The position numbers and the translations under genes were made by a program. 64,000 nucleotides of DNA. Source: Shewanella glacialipiscicola (lineage in GTDB: Bacteria; Pseudomonadota; Gammaproteobacteria; Enterobacterales; Shewanellaceae). A model generated the notes under the pieces. It saw only the letters and a list, made by a program, of their open reading frames with translations. It was not told the DNA's origin and ran no database searches. The stretch is from assembly GCF_023283485.1 (NCBI RefSeq), contig NZ_JAKILU010000004.1, positions 186,001 through 250,000 of the forward strand. The letters run 5' to 3'. Positions 35,782 through 45,360 of the stretch are shown one piece after another; positions within the stretch are counted from its first letter, which is position 1; the number at the start of each line of letters is the position of its first letter.

Positions 35782-38223
35782 TCAGGATTTTTGAGTCGTC
35801 AAAATCAGTGGCGAAAGTAAGAAGGTAAAACCGATACCCAGCGACAGCGTTAAGCCAAAATAATGAATTGCTTGGGTCTGGCTAAAAGCGAGTAAGCCAA
35901 AGGCCAGTAAGGTCGAGCAGGCCGACATAAATACAGCCATCATCACCGCCTTACCATGGTTTTTGGCCGAGGCGAAAAACAAGCTGTAGTCTATCCCAAT
36001 CCCGAAAACTAAAATGAGTGCGAGTGCATGGAACAGACTCAGTGGTGAGCCTATTAAGCCTAAGGTTGCAAGCGTCAGTAGAGCGGCAAGGGCCGGAACC
36101 GCGACTACGACAGTCGCTTTTTTAAAACCGAAATTCAGGCTAAACAGTAACAGTGCTATTACCAGTGCGAGGGCTAATAACTTTAGCGTTAATAGTCGGT
36201 AGTGGCCCATAACCGCGGAAATATCGGCAACTTTATCGATAAGGTGTACGTTTGCAGTTGAGGTAAAACGCGCCTTGAGCGCATCGATCTGCTGAATGCC
36301 GCCAAGTAAGACAATAGCGCCATGCTCAGTGCTCGCGCCGCCATCATTTAGCGCGTCATAGTCGGTGGCGTTGCCATTTGGTGCGAGCCACAGCGGTGCG
36401 AGTTGCTTGCCTGCCTTTAGCTTAAAGAAATCTGCTGGGGCGATATATTGCTCTTTAGCTGCTAAGTAGCTTGCTTGCAGCTCTGGCTTTAAATTCTCAT
36501 CCAATCCAAGGCTTGTGAGCACAGTATCTATCTGATTTTGATAGATTTCACCCTGTAAGCGATAAGCCGTGTTTTGCCTTTGATGGCTGGGCAGATACCG
36601 ACTGAGGCTGACGTAGTTGCCTAACTCTTGGTTAGCGATAGCGGCATCGAGCAGTAGCGACACTCGCTCAAGCTGTTGCAGCAGTGCTTCTTCACTCGCG
36701 GCGCGTACCAGTAAGAATTGATTATCTGTGCCGCCGCTGAGTAGCTGGCGTAGCTGGTTTTCTGGCTCAGTCACGCTCGCAGGACTTTGTTGCAAATGGC
36801 GAATATCGTCATCGACTTTAAGTTGAGTTAACCCTGCCACGAAGCAAAAAAATATGACTAGAACAAAGCAACCTACGCCTAAAGGCGTGGTCAATCTGTT
36901 GGATAACTGAGTGAGGTTGACAAGGTACTTCCCCGCTAACGCTAATGGACGGGAGCCAGATGGTAAACGACTCCCCGCGAGCTGCGGATAGGCGAGAATG
37001 AGAGTGAGATAGGCCCCGAGCAGCCCAGCGGCGCAGAAGGTAGCCACTTGCTGCATGCCGGGAAACGGCGCTAAACCTATGCCGACGTAAGCCAAAGCAC
37101 TGGTGACAAAGGCGAGTGTCACCGTCGGAAAAATGTACGCCACGGTAGCCTGTGCGCTACGATCGGTATCGCTTAAGCGTTCGCAGTAAAAATGAAAACT
37201 GTAATCGATGGCGATGCCAATCAAACTAGTGCCAAATACTAAGGTGAGTAAATGCAGTTCGCCAAAAACGCTTAAGGTAAAAGTCACCGCCAATAATAGC
37301 CCGCTGGAAATAGTGACGATTGCTAATAGCAGTGGCATCACAGAGCGAAACGCCAACCAGACCAAGGCTATCACCCCAAGTAAGGATGCAAGACCAAGAA
37401 TCGATATTTCACTCTTAGCGGTTTGCGTTGCCGCAAGGGCGTGAAACAGGGCACCGGCTTTTAGCATTGTGACATCGGGATAGCGTTGTTTCACTGAATC
37501 TAATGCTTGATTTAATTGCGTTATCTGCGCTAATTGTGCATTGGGATTAAAGGCGCTTTCTCGCCCCTTTGCTATAACAACCGCCGCCATCTTATCGCCT
37601 TGGTTAGCCAGCAGTATCCCTTGGCTGGCTCTGACTTTTGAACTTGGTACGAGGGCGAGTAAGTTAGCGGGGAATAACAATAGTGGATCTTGGGCAAGCA
37701 AGTTGCTATTGGCATAACCAAAGGCGTTGTAAAGCTGCGCTGTAGCTGCCTCTATCAGACTTCCCATATCTTGCGTTGCTAATGCTTCAGCTTGCGACGC
37801 TGCCAGTAATTTAAATCTATAGGGGAAATAGTATTGTCCTAGTGCTTCACCGAGCTGCATATCGGCGCTGCGGATATCGGTTAGCGCGCCGTTATTGTTC
37901 GCTCCAAGGCTGTCAGCTGCAAGTTGTTGCATCATTAGCTTCGCGGCGGCTATGGCTGTGGTTTCGTCTTTAGTTATGAGCGCAATATAGACTTGATCGG
38001 CGAGCGTGGCCTCAACTTGGTTAAGTGCGCGTTCAGTAAGTTTGTCCTGCTGTAAATGTGGCAACATCGCCAGAATATCGCTTTGTATACGTGCGCCATT
38101 TTGCCAAAGTTGTAGTGACCATAAACTGGCCGACAACATTAACAACAGCCAAATAGCCAGACGCCACTTAGGAGAGGATTGCATTAGCGCTTGATTCGCG
38201 CGCGCGGCGAAGTTGGTGGCCAT
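35782..38223 (-). CDS. apeM: MMPL/RND-type exporter ApeM
   Basis: An 813-residue inner-membrane exporter with two six-helix halves of the MMPL/SSD type. The two halves carry matching signatures, SLIGIAIDYSFHFYCE (about residues 333-348) and FGIGIDYSLFFASAKN near residue 740, plus large periplasmic loops. It probably moves the finished aryl polyene lipid out of the inner membrane, passing it to the LolA-like ApeL. It ends 23 bases before the halogenase-like gene and starts 2 bases after apeL. Confidence 0.92.
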   Translation of the reverse strand: MATNFAARANQALMQSSPKWRLAIWLLLMLSASLWSLQLWQNGARIQSDILAMLPHLQQDKLTERALNQVEATLADQVYIALITKDETTAIAAAKLMMQQLAADSLGANNNGALTDIRSADMQLGEALGQYYFPYRFKLLAASQAEALATQDMGSLIEAATAQLYNAFGYANSNLLAQDPLLLFPANLLALVPSSKVRASQGILLANQGDKMAAVVIAKGRESAFNPNAQLAQITQLNQALDSVKQRYPDVTMLKAGALFHALAATQTAKSEISILGLASLLGVIALVWLAFRSVMPLLLAIVTISSGLLLAVTFTLSVFGELHLLTLVFGTSLIGIAIDYSFHFYCERLSDTDRSAQATVAYIFPTVTLAFVTSALAYVGIGLAPFPGMQQVATFCAAGLLGAYLTLILAYPQLAGSRLPSGSRPLALAGKYLVNLTQLSNRLTTPLGVGCFVLVIFFCFVAGLTQLKVDDDIRHLQQSPASVTEPENQLRQLLSGGTDNQFLLVRAASEEALLQQLERVSLLLDAAIANQELGNYVSLSRYLPSHQRQNTAYRLQGEIYQNQIDTVLTSLGLDENLKPELQASYLAAKEQYIAPADFFKLKAGKQLAPLWLAPNGNATDYDALNDGGASTEHGAIVLLGGIQQIDALKARFTSTANVHLIDKVADISAVMGHYRLLTLKLLALALVIALLLFSLNFGFKKATVVVAVPALAALLTLATLGLIGSPLSLFHALALILVFGIGIDYSLFFASAKNHGKAVMMAVFMSACSTLLAFGLLAFSQTQAIHYFGLTLSLGIGFTFLLSPLILTTQKS

Positions 38224-38225
38224 GG

Positions 38226-38993
38226 TTAAGGTTTATTTGCCTCTATCGCCACAGCATACTGCGTCAATTCGGTTTCGCTGAGTTTACCTTGGGAAAGCGC
38301 ACTAAAGTCGATGCGGGTCATATCCTGCGTGCTCACACTCGGTGCGGCGCTAAGCAACACTAAGGATTGCAACACATCGCTACCCTCTAACACCATATTG
38401 GCGATGGCTTTCTTCATTAAGGGATCTTTGGGCGTTAAGCCTAATTGCCATTGACCGTCTGTGCTCAACCTCTCTGTGTTTAACTTGTCTGTAATGAGAC
38501 AGTGCAGTTCGAAGTTTTCGCTTAAACCAGAAATATCACCGACGAGCATAGCTCGCACTAGATTGGGCAATAAATCGCCCATAGCGGCGGCGCTCGCTGA
38601 AGCATCGGCCTTGCTGATTTGTACTCTACCTTGGCTGTCACGCTGAATAAGTTGTTTATCTTTTAAAATCAGTAGCGACTCAAAAGGCGTTATCTGCTGC
38701 CAAATCAGCCCTTGGGTCTGATCGAAGATAAACTGCCCTTGGCTGATTAACGGCTTTTTAAGCACCTTTAACTGCCGAGATTGCACAAAGTGGCCTCGTA
38801 CTGTTTCGCCCAAATTGAGCTTTTGGCTCAGGGTTATAAGCTGGGTTTTATCTGCGTTTTGGCTGAAAAGCGTTTGATAAGCGCTGGCAGAAATCGCTGT
38901 TGTCGGCGTATCGGCTTTGACGGATGTTGATAGTAAAAGGCCGGTAAAACACAGGATAAACCCAAGCTTGATGCGTGTTAGCAAGGCGTTCAT
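38226..38993 (-). CDS. apeL: LolA-like periplasmic carrier ApeL
   Basis: A 255-residue secreted protein with signal peptide (cleavage after VKA near residue 27) and an outer-membrane lipoprotein carrier fold. The segment LGETVRGHFVQSRQLKVLKK (about residues 61-80) and GQFIFDQTQGLIWQQITPF are typical of LolA-type proteins. In APE operons it is thought to carry the hydrophobic product across the periplasm. The start codon sits exactly at the end of apeK (1-base overlap). Confidence 0.9.
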   Translation of the reverse strand: MNALLTRIKLGFILCFTGLLLSTSVKADTPTTAISASAYQTLFSQNADKTQLITLSQKLNLGETVRGHFVQSRQLKVLKKPLISQGQFIFDQTQGLIWQQITPFESLLILKDKQLIQRDSQGRVQISKADASASAAAMGDLLPNLVRAMLVGDISGLSENFELHCLITDKLNTERLSTDGQWQLGLTPKDPLMKKAIANMVLEGSDVLQSLVLLSAAPSVSTQDMTRIDFSALSQGKLSETELTQYAVAIEANKP

Positions 38994-39424
38994 TAGTCTT
39001 CAACCTTAGCGAGCAGAGTGGCTATTTTGTCACGGAACACCTCAGGGGTAACAAAGCACAATTCTTGGGTGGTCATATCGACCGCCGCTTGAATCGTATA
39101 ACCCTTAGTAATGCGCGCCCCTGTTTCAACATCGCGAATTTGATAATTGATTTTTAAGCGGTTTTCCCACTCAACTAACTCGGCACGTACGATTATTTTT
39201 TGCTCGAAGATGCTGGCTTTGACGTACTTAATCTGCAAATCAATAATTGGCCAAACATAGTTTGACGCCTGCATTTGTCGATAATTGTAGCCTAATTCGT
39301 CGAGCAGTTTACAGCGGGCAATCTCAAAATAGCGTAGATAATTGCCATGCCAAGTGATCCCCATTGAATCCACATCGTGGAAGGGGATTTGTATTTCTAT
39401 GTCGACACTGAGTAGTGATTTCAT
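38993..39424 (-). CDS. apeK: Acyl-CoA/ACP thioesterase ApeK (4HBT-like)
   Basis: A 143-residue hotdog thioesterase. The 4HBT signature FHDVDSMGITWHGNYLRYFE starts at residue 15, with the catalytic Asp at 19. I choose the ATG at 39424, which overlaps the ammonia-lyase stop as ATGA and has GGGAAG 7 bases upstream; two earlier in-frame ATGs are too close to that site. It probably releases or edits polyene thioesters in the pathway. Confidence 0.9.
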   Translation of the reverse strand: MKSLLSVDIEIQIPFHDVDSMGITWHGNYLRYFEIARCKLLDELGYNYRQMQASNYVWPIIDLQIKYVKASIFEQKIIVRAELVEWENRLKINYQIRDVETGARITKGYTIQAAVDMTTQELCFVTPEVFRDKIATLLAKVED

Positions 39425-40995
39425 CGGCATACTTCCCATTCTCCCGCTTGGATTTTAGCTATGGTTTGACGCAGTACGGCTTCGAGCGGCCTATCTTCAA
39501 TTAAGGTCTCAAAATCGGCGCGCACTTGGGCGAGGGTTTTCGCCAGTGATGGCGTGAGTGAAGCTTCATCTAACTCATTTTGTGAGATACGCAGACCAAT
39601 GCCTTGAGTCATAGCAAGCAAAGCAGCAGCGGCGACTTGCTCGGTTAATTGCAATACGCGCATGCAGTCACGGGCGGCTATTGTGCCCATACTCACCTTG
39701 TCTTGGTTGTGGCATTCGGTTGAGCGGGAGAACACGCTAGCGGGCATAGTGTGTTTTAGCGCTTCTGCTGTCCACGCCGATACGCCAATTTGCACGGCTT
39801 TAAAACCATGATTAATCGCGCGGCGCGGGCCGGTTGAGCCAGATAAATTGGCGGGTAACCCATTGTTAAATTTAGGATCCATCACCAATGCCATTTGGCG
39901 ATCGATAAGATCGGCCAAGTTCGCCACCGTATTTTTGAGTGAGTCCATCGCAAAGGCGATATGGCCACCGTAAAAATGACCACCGTGAAGAATATGCTCG
40001 CCTTCGCCGTCTACAATCGGGTTGTCGTTGGCGCTGTTGACTTCGGTCTCGATAAATTGGCGCATAAAGGGCAGCGCATCCTGCAACACGCCGATAATGT
40101 GCGGTGCGCAGCGGATGGAATATCTGTCCTGCAGCCTGTCCGAATTGCGCGGATGTTCGTGGTGATTTAAATCTTCCCGTATCCAAGTGGCGATTTGGTT
40201 TTGTCCCGGATGCGGTTTGGCGGCAAATAAGATTTCATCAAAATGGTTCGAGTTGCCTTTTAACGTTAACGAAGCCATAGCGGTAATGCGGCTACTTAAG
40301 CGGGCAAGATATTGGGCGCGATCAAAGGCTAAACAGGCCAATGCCGTCATCACCGCAGTGCCGTTCATCAAGGCTAAACCTTCTTTTGGTCGTAGTACGT
40401 GCGGGGTAATATTGAGTTTGGCGTACACATCTTGAGTCGCTTGGCGCTGACCTTGATACATCACTTCGCGCTCACCGACTAACACGGCGGCCAGATACGA
40501 CAACGGCGTTAAATCCCCGCTGGCACCAACGGAACCTTCCTCTGGGATCACTGGCACAATATTAAGATTGAGCAAGGTTTCGATGCGCTTTAATAGCTCA
40601 TAGGTGACGCCCGATTTACCAATGGCTAAGGAATTTAAGCGACACGCCATTACGGCGCGAGCCTGCATTGTGCTTAAGGTTTCCCCTAACCCGCAGCCAT
40701 GGAAACGGGTTAAATGTAGCGGTAATTCGTGGACTAAATCTAAGCTCACATTGACAGTGCAAGAGTCGCCGTAGCCTGTAGTAACGCCATAAACCACACC
40801 TTCTTCGTGAAGCAGACTATCGATAAAGCGCGCACCTTTCTGAATATATTCTTGATAATCAGCATCGTCACAGAGCTTGACTGGCGCGCCCTTGGCAACG
40901 GCAACCACTTGTTCTAATTTGAGAAATTGACGGCCGACCTCAACAGTCTGTATGTCTGATTGACTCTTTGAGTCGGCTGCTTCGGTGTGACTCAT
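39421..40995 (-). CDS. Aromatic amino acid ammonia-lyase (HAL/TAL/PAL family, MIO type) in the APE operon
   Basis: A 524-residue enzyme that removes ammonia from an aromatic amino acid using the self-made MIO cofactor. The MIO triad Ala-Ser-Gly is in EEGSVGASGDLTPLSYLA. The catalytic N-terminal Tyr is in VVYGVTTGYGDS and the QDRYSIRCAPHIIG and GSTGPRRAINHGFKA segments are typical. The substrate-selectivity pair in TRFHGCG is Phe-His, unlike Ser-His of histidase, Phe-Leu of plant PAL or His-Leu of a bacterial TAL. In this operon it most likely makes 4-coumarate or cinnamate as the aryl starter, not urocanate. It overlaps apeJ and apeK by ATGA at both ends, so it is a true operon member. Confidence 0.92.
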   Translation of the reverse strand: MSHTEAADSKSQSDIQTVEVGRQFLKLEQVVAVAKGAPVKLCDDADYQEYIQKGARFIDSLLHEEGVVYGVTTGYGDSCTVNVSLDLVHELPLHLTRFHGCGLGETLSTMQARAVMACRLNSLAIGKSGVTYELLKRIETLLNLNIVPVIPEEGSVGASGDLTPLSYLAAVLVGEREVMYQGQRQATQDVYAKLNITPHVLRPKEGLALMNGTAVMTALACLAFDRAQYLARLSSRITAMASLTLKGNSNHFDEILFAAKPHPGQNQIATWIREDLNHHEHPRNSDRLQDRYSIRCAPHIIGVLQDALPFMRQFIETEVNSANDNPIVDGEGEHILHGGHFYGGHIAFAMDSLKNTVANLADLIDRQMALVMDPKFNNGLPANLSGSTGPRRAINHGFKAVQIGVSAWTAEALKHTMPASVFSRSTECHNQDKVSMGTIAARDCMRVLQLTEQVAAAALLAMTQGIGLRISQNELDEASLTPSLAKTLAQVRADFETLIEDRPLEAVLRQTIAKIQAGEWEVCR

Positions 40996-42824
40996 GGATG
41001 CTGCGTCCTGTCGGTCTTGTGAGCTTGCGCTGATGCTTCTGCTTGGATTGAGTGATTACGAGTGTGTTGCGGTTCGCTGTCTTTTCGCCAAAAATCGAAA
41101 AAGTTAAACCATTGCAATGGCTCGCGTCGGGCGAAATATTCTAAGCGCTCGCTATAGCGATGAACGGCCTGCTGTAACCTGTCCATCCTGCCTGCTCTTG
41201 GGCCTTTAAGTGTCTGGGCGAAGTGTTCTACATGTACCCGATAACGCCCCTGTTCCCGCAGGCAAAACATTAAAAATACTGGGCAATCGAGTAACCCAGC
41301 AAGAATAAAAGGCCCTTGGGGAAACGCCGCATCTTGGCCCATAAACGGTGCGTATATGACGCGGTTTTGTGTGTTCGATGAGGTTCTATCGCCCGCGATC
41401 ACGACTAACTCGCCGTCTTCTATCTTTTGTTGTAACAGCATAGACGTCGCGGGATTAAGCTCAGTCACTTGGATCAGATTGAGCGTACTCTCTGGATTTA
41501 ACTGTTTGAGTACCTTATTAAAGTTTTCGGCATGGTTGGTTAATACCATCACATTCACTTTGATCTTGCGCTGGTGGATGGATATCGCGCGGCAAAGCTC
41601 TAAATTACCCAGATGAGACACCAATAACACGGCGCCTTTACCGCTTTCGAGTTGGTCGACTATGAGTTGGCGGCCGGGGAAATCAACTTGACTTAATTGG
41701 ATGCGATCGCACCAAGCATCAATTCTATCGAGTGCGGCATTTCCAAAGGCTAAAAAGTGATTCAAGCTATCGCGCCAGCCTACGGGGTTATTGAGCTTTG
41801 GATGTTGTGGTTCAAGTTTTTGCACGCGGCGTAGAAAATGTAATGACGCTTCGCGGGCGATTTTACCCGTGAGAAAGAAATAACAAATTACAGGATACAT
41901 AATGGTGCGGCATAACCAATGACCGCCAATTCGATAGCTCTGCACTAACAGTTTTATGCCCCAATAACTGCCGCGCTCTTTCATATCAGACCAATGGGCT
42001 GAGGTCACTTTTGTCTCTAATAAATTATCGGGAATTAGCGCGGTATGTTGCGACAGCTTACGTTTTAGCAGCCAAGGCAGGCGTTTTAACATGCCAAAAA
42101 ACAATTTAGTATGCAGCTTAGTGATACGCACGTTATCGGCTATCGCTTTAAAATGGCTGACCCCGCCTTCGGGATAAATCACCTTAGTCGGCTGGAATAA
42201 AATCTCCACCCCTTGCCAGTAGAGTTTGACGAGGATTTCGATATCAAAATCCATGTGTTCCGTTAATGCGTGTTGGCGTAGTAAATGCTCAGTGGCGGCG
42301 AGCGGATAAACGCGAAAGCCACACATAGAATCTTGAATATCAAAGCTTAAGGTTTCTATCCATACCCAAAAATGGGTGAGATAACGACCATAAAAGCGCG
42401 CCTTAGGCACAGAGTCATCGTATTGGGGTTTACCAGATATCAATGCCGCGGGTTTAGTCTGCGCCTTTGATATCATCGCCGGAATATCGCTTAGATCATG
42501 TTGGCCATCGGCATCGACTTGCAATATATGGCTAAAACCATCGCGGTAGGCACGGCGTAGACCTGTGATGACCGCTGCGCCCTTGCCACGATTGTAGGGA
42601 TGTTGCAGCAATGTCACCCAAGTATATTGTTGGGCTAAGGCTTGTAGTAAATAGCGAGTTTCGTCATTGCTGCCATCGTCTATCAAATAACAGGGTAAAT
42701 TAAGCGGGGCAAGCTCTGCTAAGGTTTGAGCTATGGCGGCGTTGTGATTGTAATTTGGGATCACCAAGGCAAGCTTGATTGGCGCTGGCACAGTTAGGTC
42801 TTTGTCGCTAGATGGCGTTAGCAC
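40992..42824 (-). CDS. apeJ: Glycosyltransferase-acyltransferase fusion ApeJ
   Basis: A two-domain protein of 610 residues. Residues about 15-260 form a GT2 glycosyltransferase, with LIDDGSNDET and the DADGQHD metal site. Residues about 300-590 form an LpxL/HtrB-like acyltransferase with the HX4E motif in SHLGNLELC and a GDRTSS segment. APE operons typically contain this fusion, thought to attach the polyene to a lipid or sugar anchor. It overlaps apeI by 7 bases and the ammonia-lyase by 4. Confidence 0.9.
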   Translation of the reverse strand: MLTPSSDKDLTVPAPIKLALVIPNYNHNAAIAQTLAELAPLNLPCYLIDDGSNDETRYLLQALAQQYTWVTLLQHPYNRGKGAAVITGLRRAYRDGFSHILQVDADGQHDLSDIPAMISKAQTKPAALISGKPQYDDSVPKARFYGRYLTHFWVWIETLSFDIQDSMCGFRVYPLAATEHLLRQHALTEHMDFDIEILVKLYWQGVEILFQPTKVIYPEGGVSHFKAIADNVRITKLHTKLFFGMLKRLPWLLKRKLSQHTALIPDNLLETKVTSAHWSDMKERGSYWGIKLLVQSYRIGGHWLCRTIMYPVICYFFLTGKIAREASLHFLRRVQKLEPQHPKLNNPVGWRDSLNHFLAFGNAALDRIDAWCDRIQLSQVDFPGRQLIVDQLESGKGAVLLVSHLGNLELCRAISIHQRKIKVNVMVLTNHAENFNKVLKQLNPESTLNLIQVTELNPATSMLLQQKIEDGELVVIAGDRTSSNTQNRVIYAPFMGQDAAFPQGPFILAGLLDCPVFLMFCLREQGRYRVHVEHFAQTLKGPRAGRMDRLQQAVHRYSERLEYFARREPLQWFNFFDFWRKDSEPQHTRNHSIQAEASAQAHKTDRTQHP

Positions 42825-43201
42825 TGGCTCGCCTCATCGCTTTGAGAGGACTGGGTATCCAAGACAATACGGCCTGAGGCGTAGAGCTTATCGCCATCGC
42901 GGTAAGCAAAGGTGAGTTTACCTTTAGCGGCATTATTGTGAATGCTTAAGGTAACTTCTTGGCCCGGCAGAATGAGTTGCTGAAACTTCAACACTTCAAG
43001 ATGGGCCACCGCCTCAGCATAACCAAAATGCTCACAGCCTAAGCGCACCGCCCAATCTAATTGAGTCACACCCGGCAGCACGGCTTGCTCGGGAAAATGA
43101 CCATTAAAAGACTCAATCTCGGCAGTGATTAATAGACGTAATTCAATATTATCAATGCCGATATTGGTATATAGGATTGGCGGTAAATTCGATTTAATCA
43201 T
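42818..43201 (-). CDS. apeI: Aryl polyene dehydratase subunit ApeI (FabA/FabZ-like)
   Basis: A 127-residue hotdog protein with the 3-hydroxyacyl-ACP dehydratase signature NGHFPEQAVLPGVTQLDWA, catalytic His35. It is the likely catalytic partner of ApeP in the heteromeric dehydratase. Its start overlaps the end of apeH by 8 bases and its end overlaps apeJ by 7 bases, so the level of all three is probably tied by coupled translation. Confidence 0.9.
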   Translation of the reverse strand: MIKSNLPPILYTNIGIDNIELRLLITAEIESFNGHFPEQAVLPGVTQLDWAVRLGCEHFGYAEAVAHLEVLKFQQLILPGQEVTLSIHNNAAKGKLTFAYRDGDKLYASGRIVLDTQSSQSDEASQC

Positions 43202-44558
43202 GATTAAATAACTCGACTAACTCGGTAGTGACACGCTTACCCTGAGTGCTCAACGGTAAAATATCGGGATAACGCCAGCGACGTGGCAGTGTGACTCGTT
43301 CAAATTGAGCCAGTAAATGTGCTTTTAGGGCATTGTTAATGCTGAGCTTACCTTGCTCTTGTAGCACTTTACGCCCGAGCTCAGACAGAGTAATCACCGC
43401 GCCCAGTTGGGATTTAAACTGCGGCAATATCACCAGTGCGGTCTGCTCAACATAGGCATGGCTGCACATAAGCGTTTCCATTTGTGCCAGCGATAGACGT
43501 TTTTCTTCAATTTTAACAATGCGATCGAGTCGGCCTTTGAGTCTAAACTGACCATTTTCAGTCGGTTCGATTTTATCTTCGCAGCGCAGCCATTCATCAT
43601 CCGCCAAATAGGGTGATTTAAGCAACAAGGCGCCATCGGTAAGATCTTGATCTATCAAAATTCTGTCGAAAACTTGCCAAGGCTCATCCGCCTCATGCTG
43701 GCGACGATAGGCAATGCCGCCAGTTTCTGTACTACCAAAGATTTCAATCGGTAGGTGGCCATAGCATTGGTTAATGCCTGTTGCGGCGGCAAAACTTAAT
43801 GGCCCGCCTGAGCTAAACACTAAGCTGGGTGAGCGCAGTTGTCTTTCGTGCTCTAACGCTTTAGGTAGGCGCGATAGCTGGGCAGGGCTACTGATTAAAC
43901 ATAAGTTAGGTAGCAAGGCTGTGTAATAACTTAGGGTTTCTGGGTATTCAATCTGCTCGCTTAAAAATGGCCGACTGGCAGCTAATGGCCATAATATTTT
44001 AAATAACAGGCCATAAATATGCTGGTGCGAAACCGTTGAAATCACGCTGCAATGGGGTAAGTGCTCGGCAAAGGTGTGTTCGAGCACGGACACTTCAATA
44101 TCTAATTGTGTCAGTGTTTTGCGAATCGCTTTAGGTTCGCCGCTGCTACCAGAGGTAAATAACACTAAGTCGCCCATTGCTTCACTGGCTGGCCAAGGTT
44201 TATTAGGTAGGCTCAGCTCTTTTTTCAGCAAAATAAAAGCGTGACTTTCGCACAGTGGCTTGTCAGACAATATGCCATCAAACTCGTGCGTTAACTCGCT
44301 GAGCGTGCCCGTTTGTATGTTGGCGGGCAGGATGATTTCTTTACCTGCTAAAAGCGCAGCACACAAACCCACGGCAAACAGATCACTGGCATCACTGGCG
44401 AGTAGCCATTTTTTCTCGGGCGCAGCGAGCAGCTGCTCGTAAAAATACGCCACTTGATTGGTAAATAATGCACCTGTGACAAGGTCGTGGTGATTAAAGC
44501 TTATTAGTTGTTGGGCAAAGGGCCCTTGGGTTAACCATTTTTTGAGTAGCTGTGTCAT
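43194..44558 (-). CDS. apeH: Aryl/acyl AMP-ligase ApeH
   Basis: A 454-residue ANL-superfamily ligase. It has the P-loop-like LFTSGSSGEPKAIRKT near residues 131-146, IFGSTETGGIAYR and the hinge GRLDRIVKIEEKRLS. It should activate the aryl starter acid and load it on an ACP. I take the ATG at 44558, which overlaps the apeG stop as ATGA; an upstream in-frame start would extend into apeG. With the ammonia-lyase three genes downstream, 4-coumarate or cinnamate is a sensible substrate here, while 4-hydroxybenzoate is used in other APE systems. Confidence 0.9.
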   Translation of the reverse strand: MTQLLKKWLTQGPFAQQLISFNHHDLVTGALFTNQVAYFYEQLLAAPEKKWLLASDASDLFAVGLCAALLAGKEIILPANIQTGTLSELTHEFDGILSDKPLCESHAFILLKKELSLPNKPWPASEAMGDLVLFTSGSSGEPKAIRKTLTQLDIEVSVLEHTFAEHLPHCSVISTVSHQHIYGLLFKILWPLAASRPFLSEQIEYPETLSYYTALLPNLCLISSPAQLSRLPKALEHERQLRSPSLVFSSGGPLSFAAATGINQCYGHLPIEIFGSTETGGIAYRRQHEADEPWQVFDRILIDQDLTDGALLLKSPYLADDEWLRCEDKIEPTENGQFRLKGRLDRIVKIEEKRLSLAQMETLMCSHAYVEQTALVILPQFKSQLGAVITLSELGRKVLQEQGKLSINNALKAHLLAQFERVTLPRRWRYPDILPLSTQGKRVTTELVELFNHD

Positions 44559-45103
44559 GTTTTCTTCAACCAAAAGCTGCGATATAACCACTCCCCACCG
44601 AGGAGTAGTCCCATGAGTACGTATGCAATCAAACCGTTATACAAGGTCCAGGTTGCTAAGCGAGTAAAGCCAGCGGTATACGCCGCTATCGTGCCATTTA
44701 AGATAAATAAGCCGCACCAAAGTAGGGTGACTTTTTTAAGATAAGGTATGGCTTCATCCGGTAAATCGGGTTCTTTTAAGCGGGCTAAACGCTCTATCAT
44801 GCAAGGGCCTTTGTGCAGCGAGTAACTGAACAGTGCCAGCATAGTAAGATTAATTACCACAGGGTAATACAGTAGCCAGTCGCTGCGCTTTGTCAGATAA
44901 CTGCCTGCGGTGAGCCCAATCCCCACTAGTAATGGTAAAACTAACGTCTTAACCTTTTGCTTTTGTAGTATTAAACGCACTGTCAGTAATAAACACAGTA
45001 CTAATGCTATGGTGCCAGCAGGTAAATAATTCAGCCCTAAATATACCGCCAGCGGATAGGCCAATAAGGTTAGGGCGGTTAATACCTGTAGCAAGGCGCG
45101 CAT
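44555..45103 (-). CDS. apeG: APE operon membrane protein ApeG (COG4648)
   Basis: A 182-residue inner-membrane protein with five or six helices (for example residues 5-20, 27-45, 55-67, 74-92, 128-146, 153-172). It matches the predicted membrane protein always found between the ACP and AMP-ligase genes of APE operons. No catalytic motif is visible, and its role is unknown. It overlaps apeF by one base and apeH by four. Confidence 0.85.
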   Translation of the reverse strand: MRALLQVLTALTLLAYPLAVYLGLNYLPAGTIALVLCLLLTVRLILQKQKVKTLVLPLLVGIGLTAGSYLTKRSDWLLYYPVVINLTMLALFSYSLHKGPCMIERLARLKEPDLPDEAIPYLKKVTLLWCGLFILNGTIAAYTAGFTRLATWTLYNGLIAYVLMGLLLGGEWLYRSFWLKKT

Positions 45104-45351
45104 TAGTCTTTCACTAAACCTTCGATGGCATTAACCACATCGTTGATGGTGCGTACTGATTTAAAGTCATCGGGTTTAATTTTTTTGCCCGTCAGCTGCT
45201 GTAGTTTAATCACCAGATCGACGGCATCGATACTGTCTAGATCGAGTTCTTTGTACAGATTCGCTTCTGGCGTTATCGCACCAGCATCTATTTCGAATTC
45301 GTCCACTAAAATAGTGGTCAGCATCGCGAGGATTTGTTCACGACTTTGCAT
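45103..45351 (-). CDS. apeF: Acyl carrier protein ApeF
   Basis: An 82-residue ACP with the phosphopantetheine site LDLDSIDAVDL (Ser40). A strong AGGAGAGG ribosome site sits in the 9-base gap after apeE. It carries either the starter or the growing chain; the two ACPs are distinct in sequence and probably in role. Confidence 0.95.
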   Translation of the reverse strand: MQSREQILAMLTTILVDEFEIDAGAITPEANLYKELDLDSIDAVDLVIKLQQLTGKKIKPDDFKSVRTINDVVNAIEGLVKD

Positions 45352-45360
45352 ATTCCTCTC

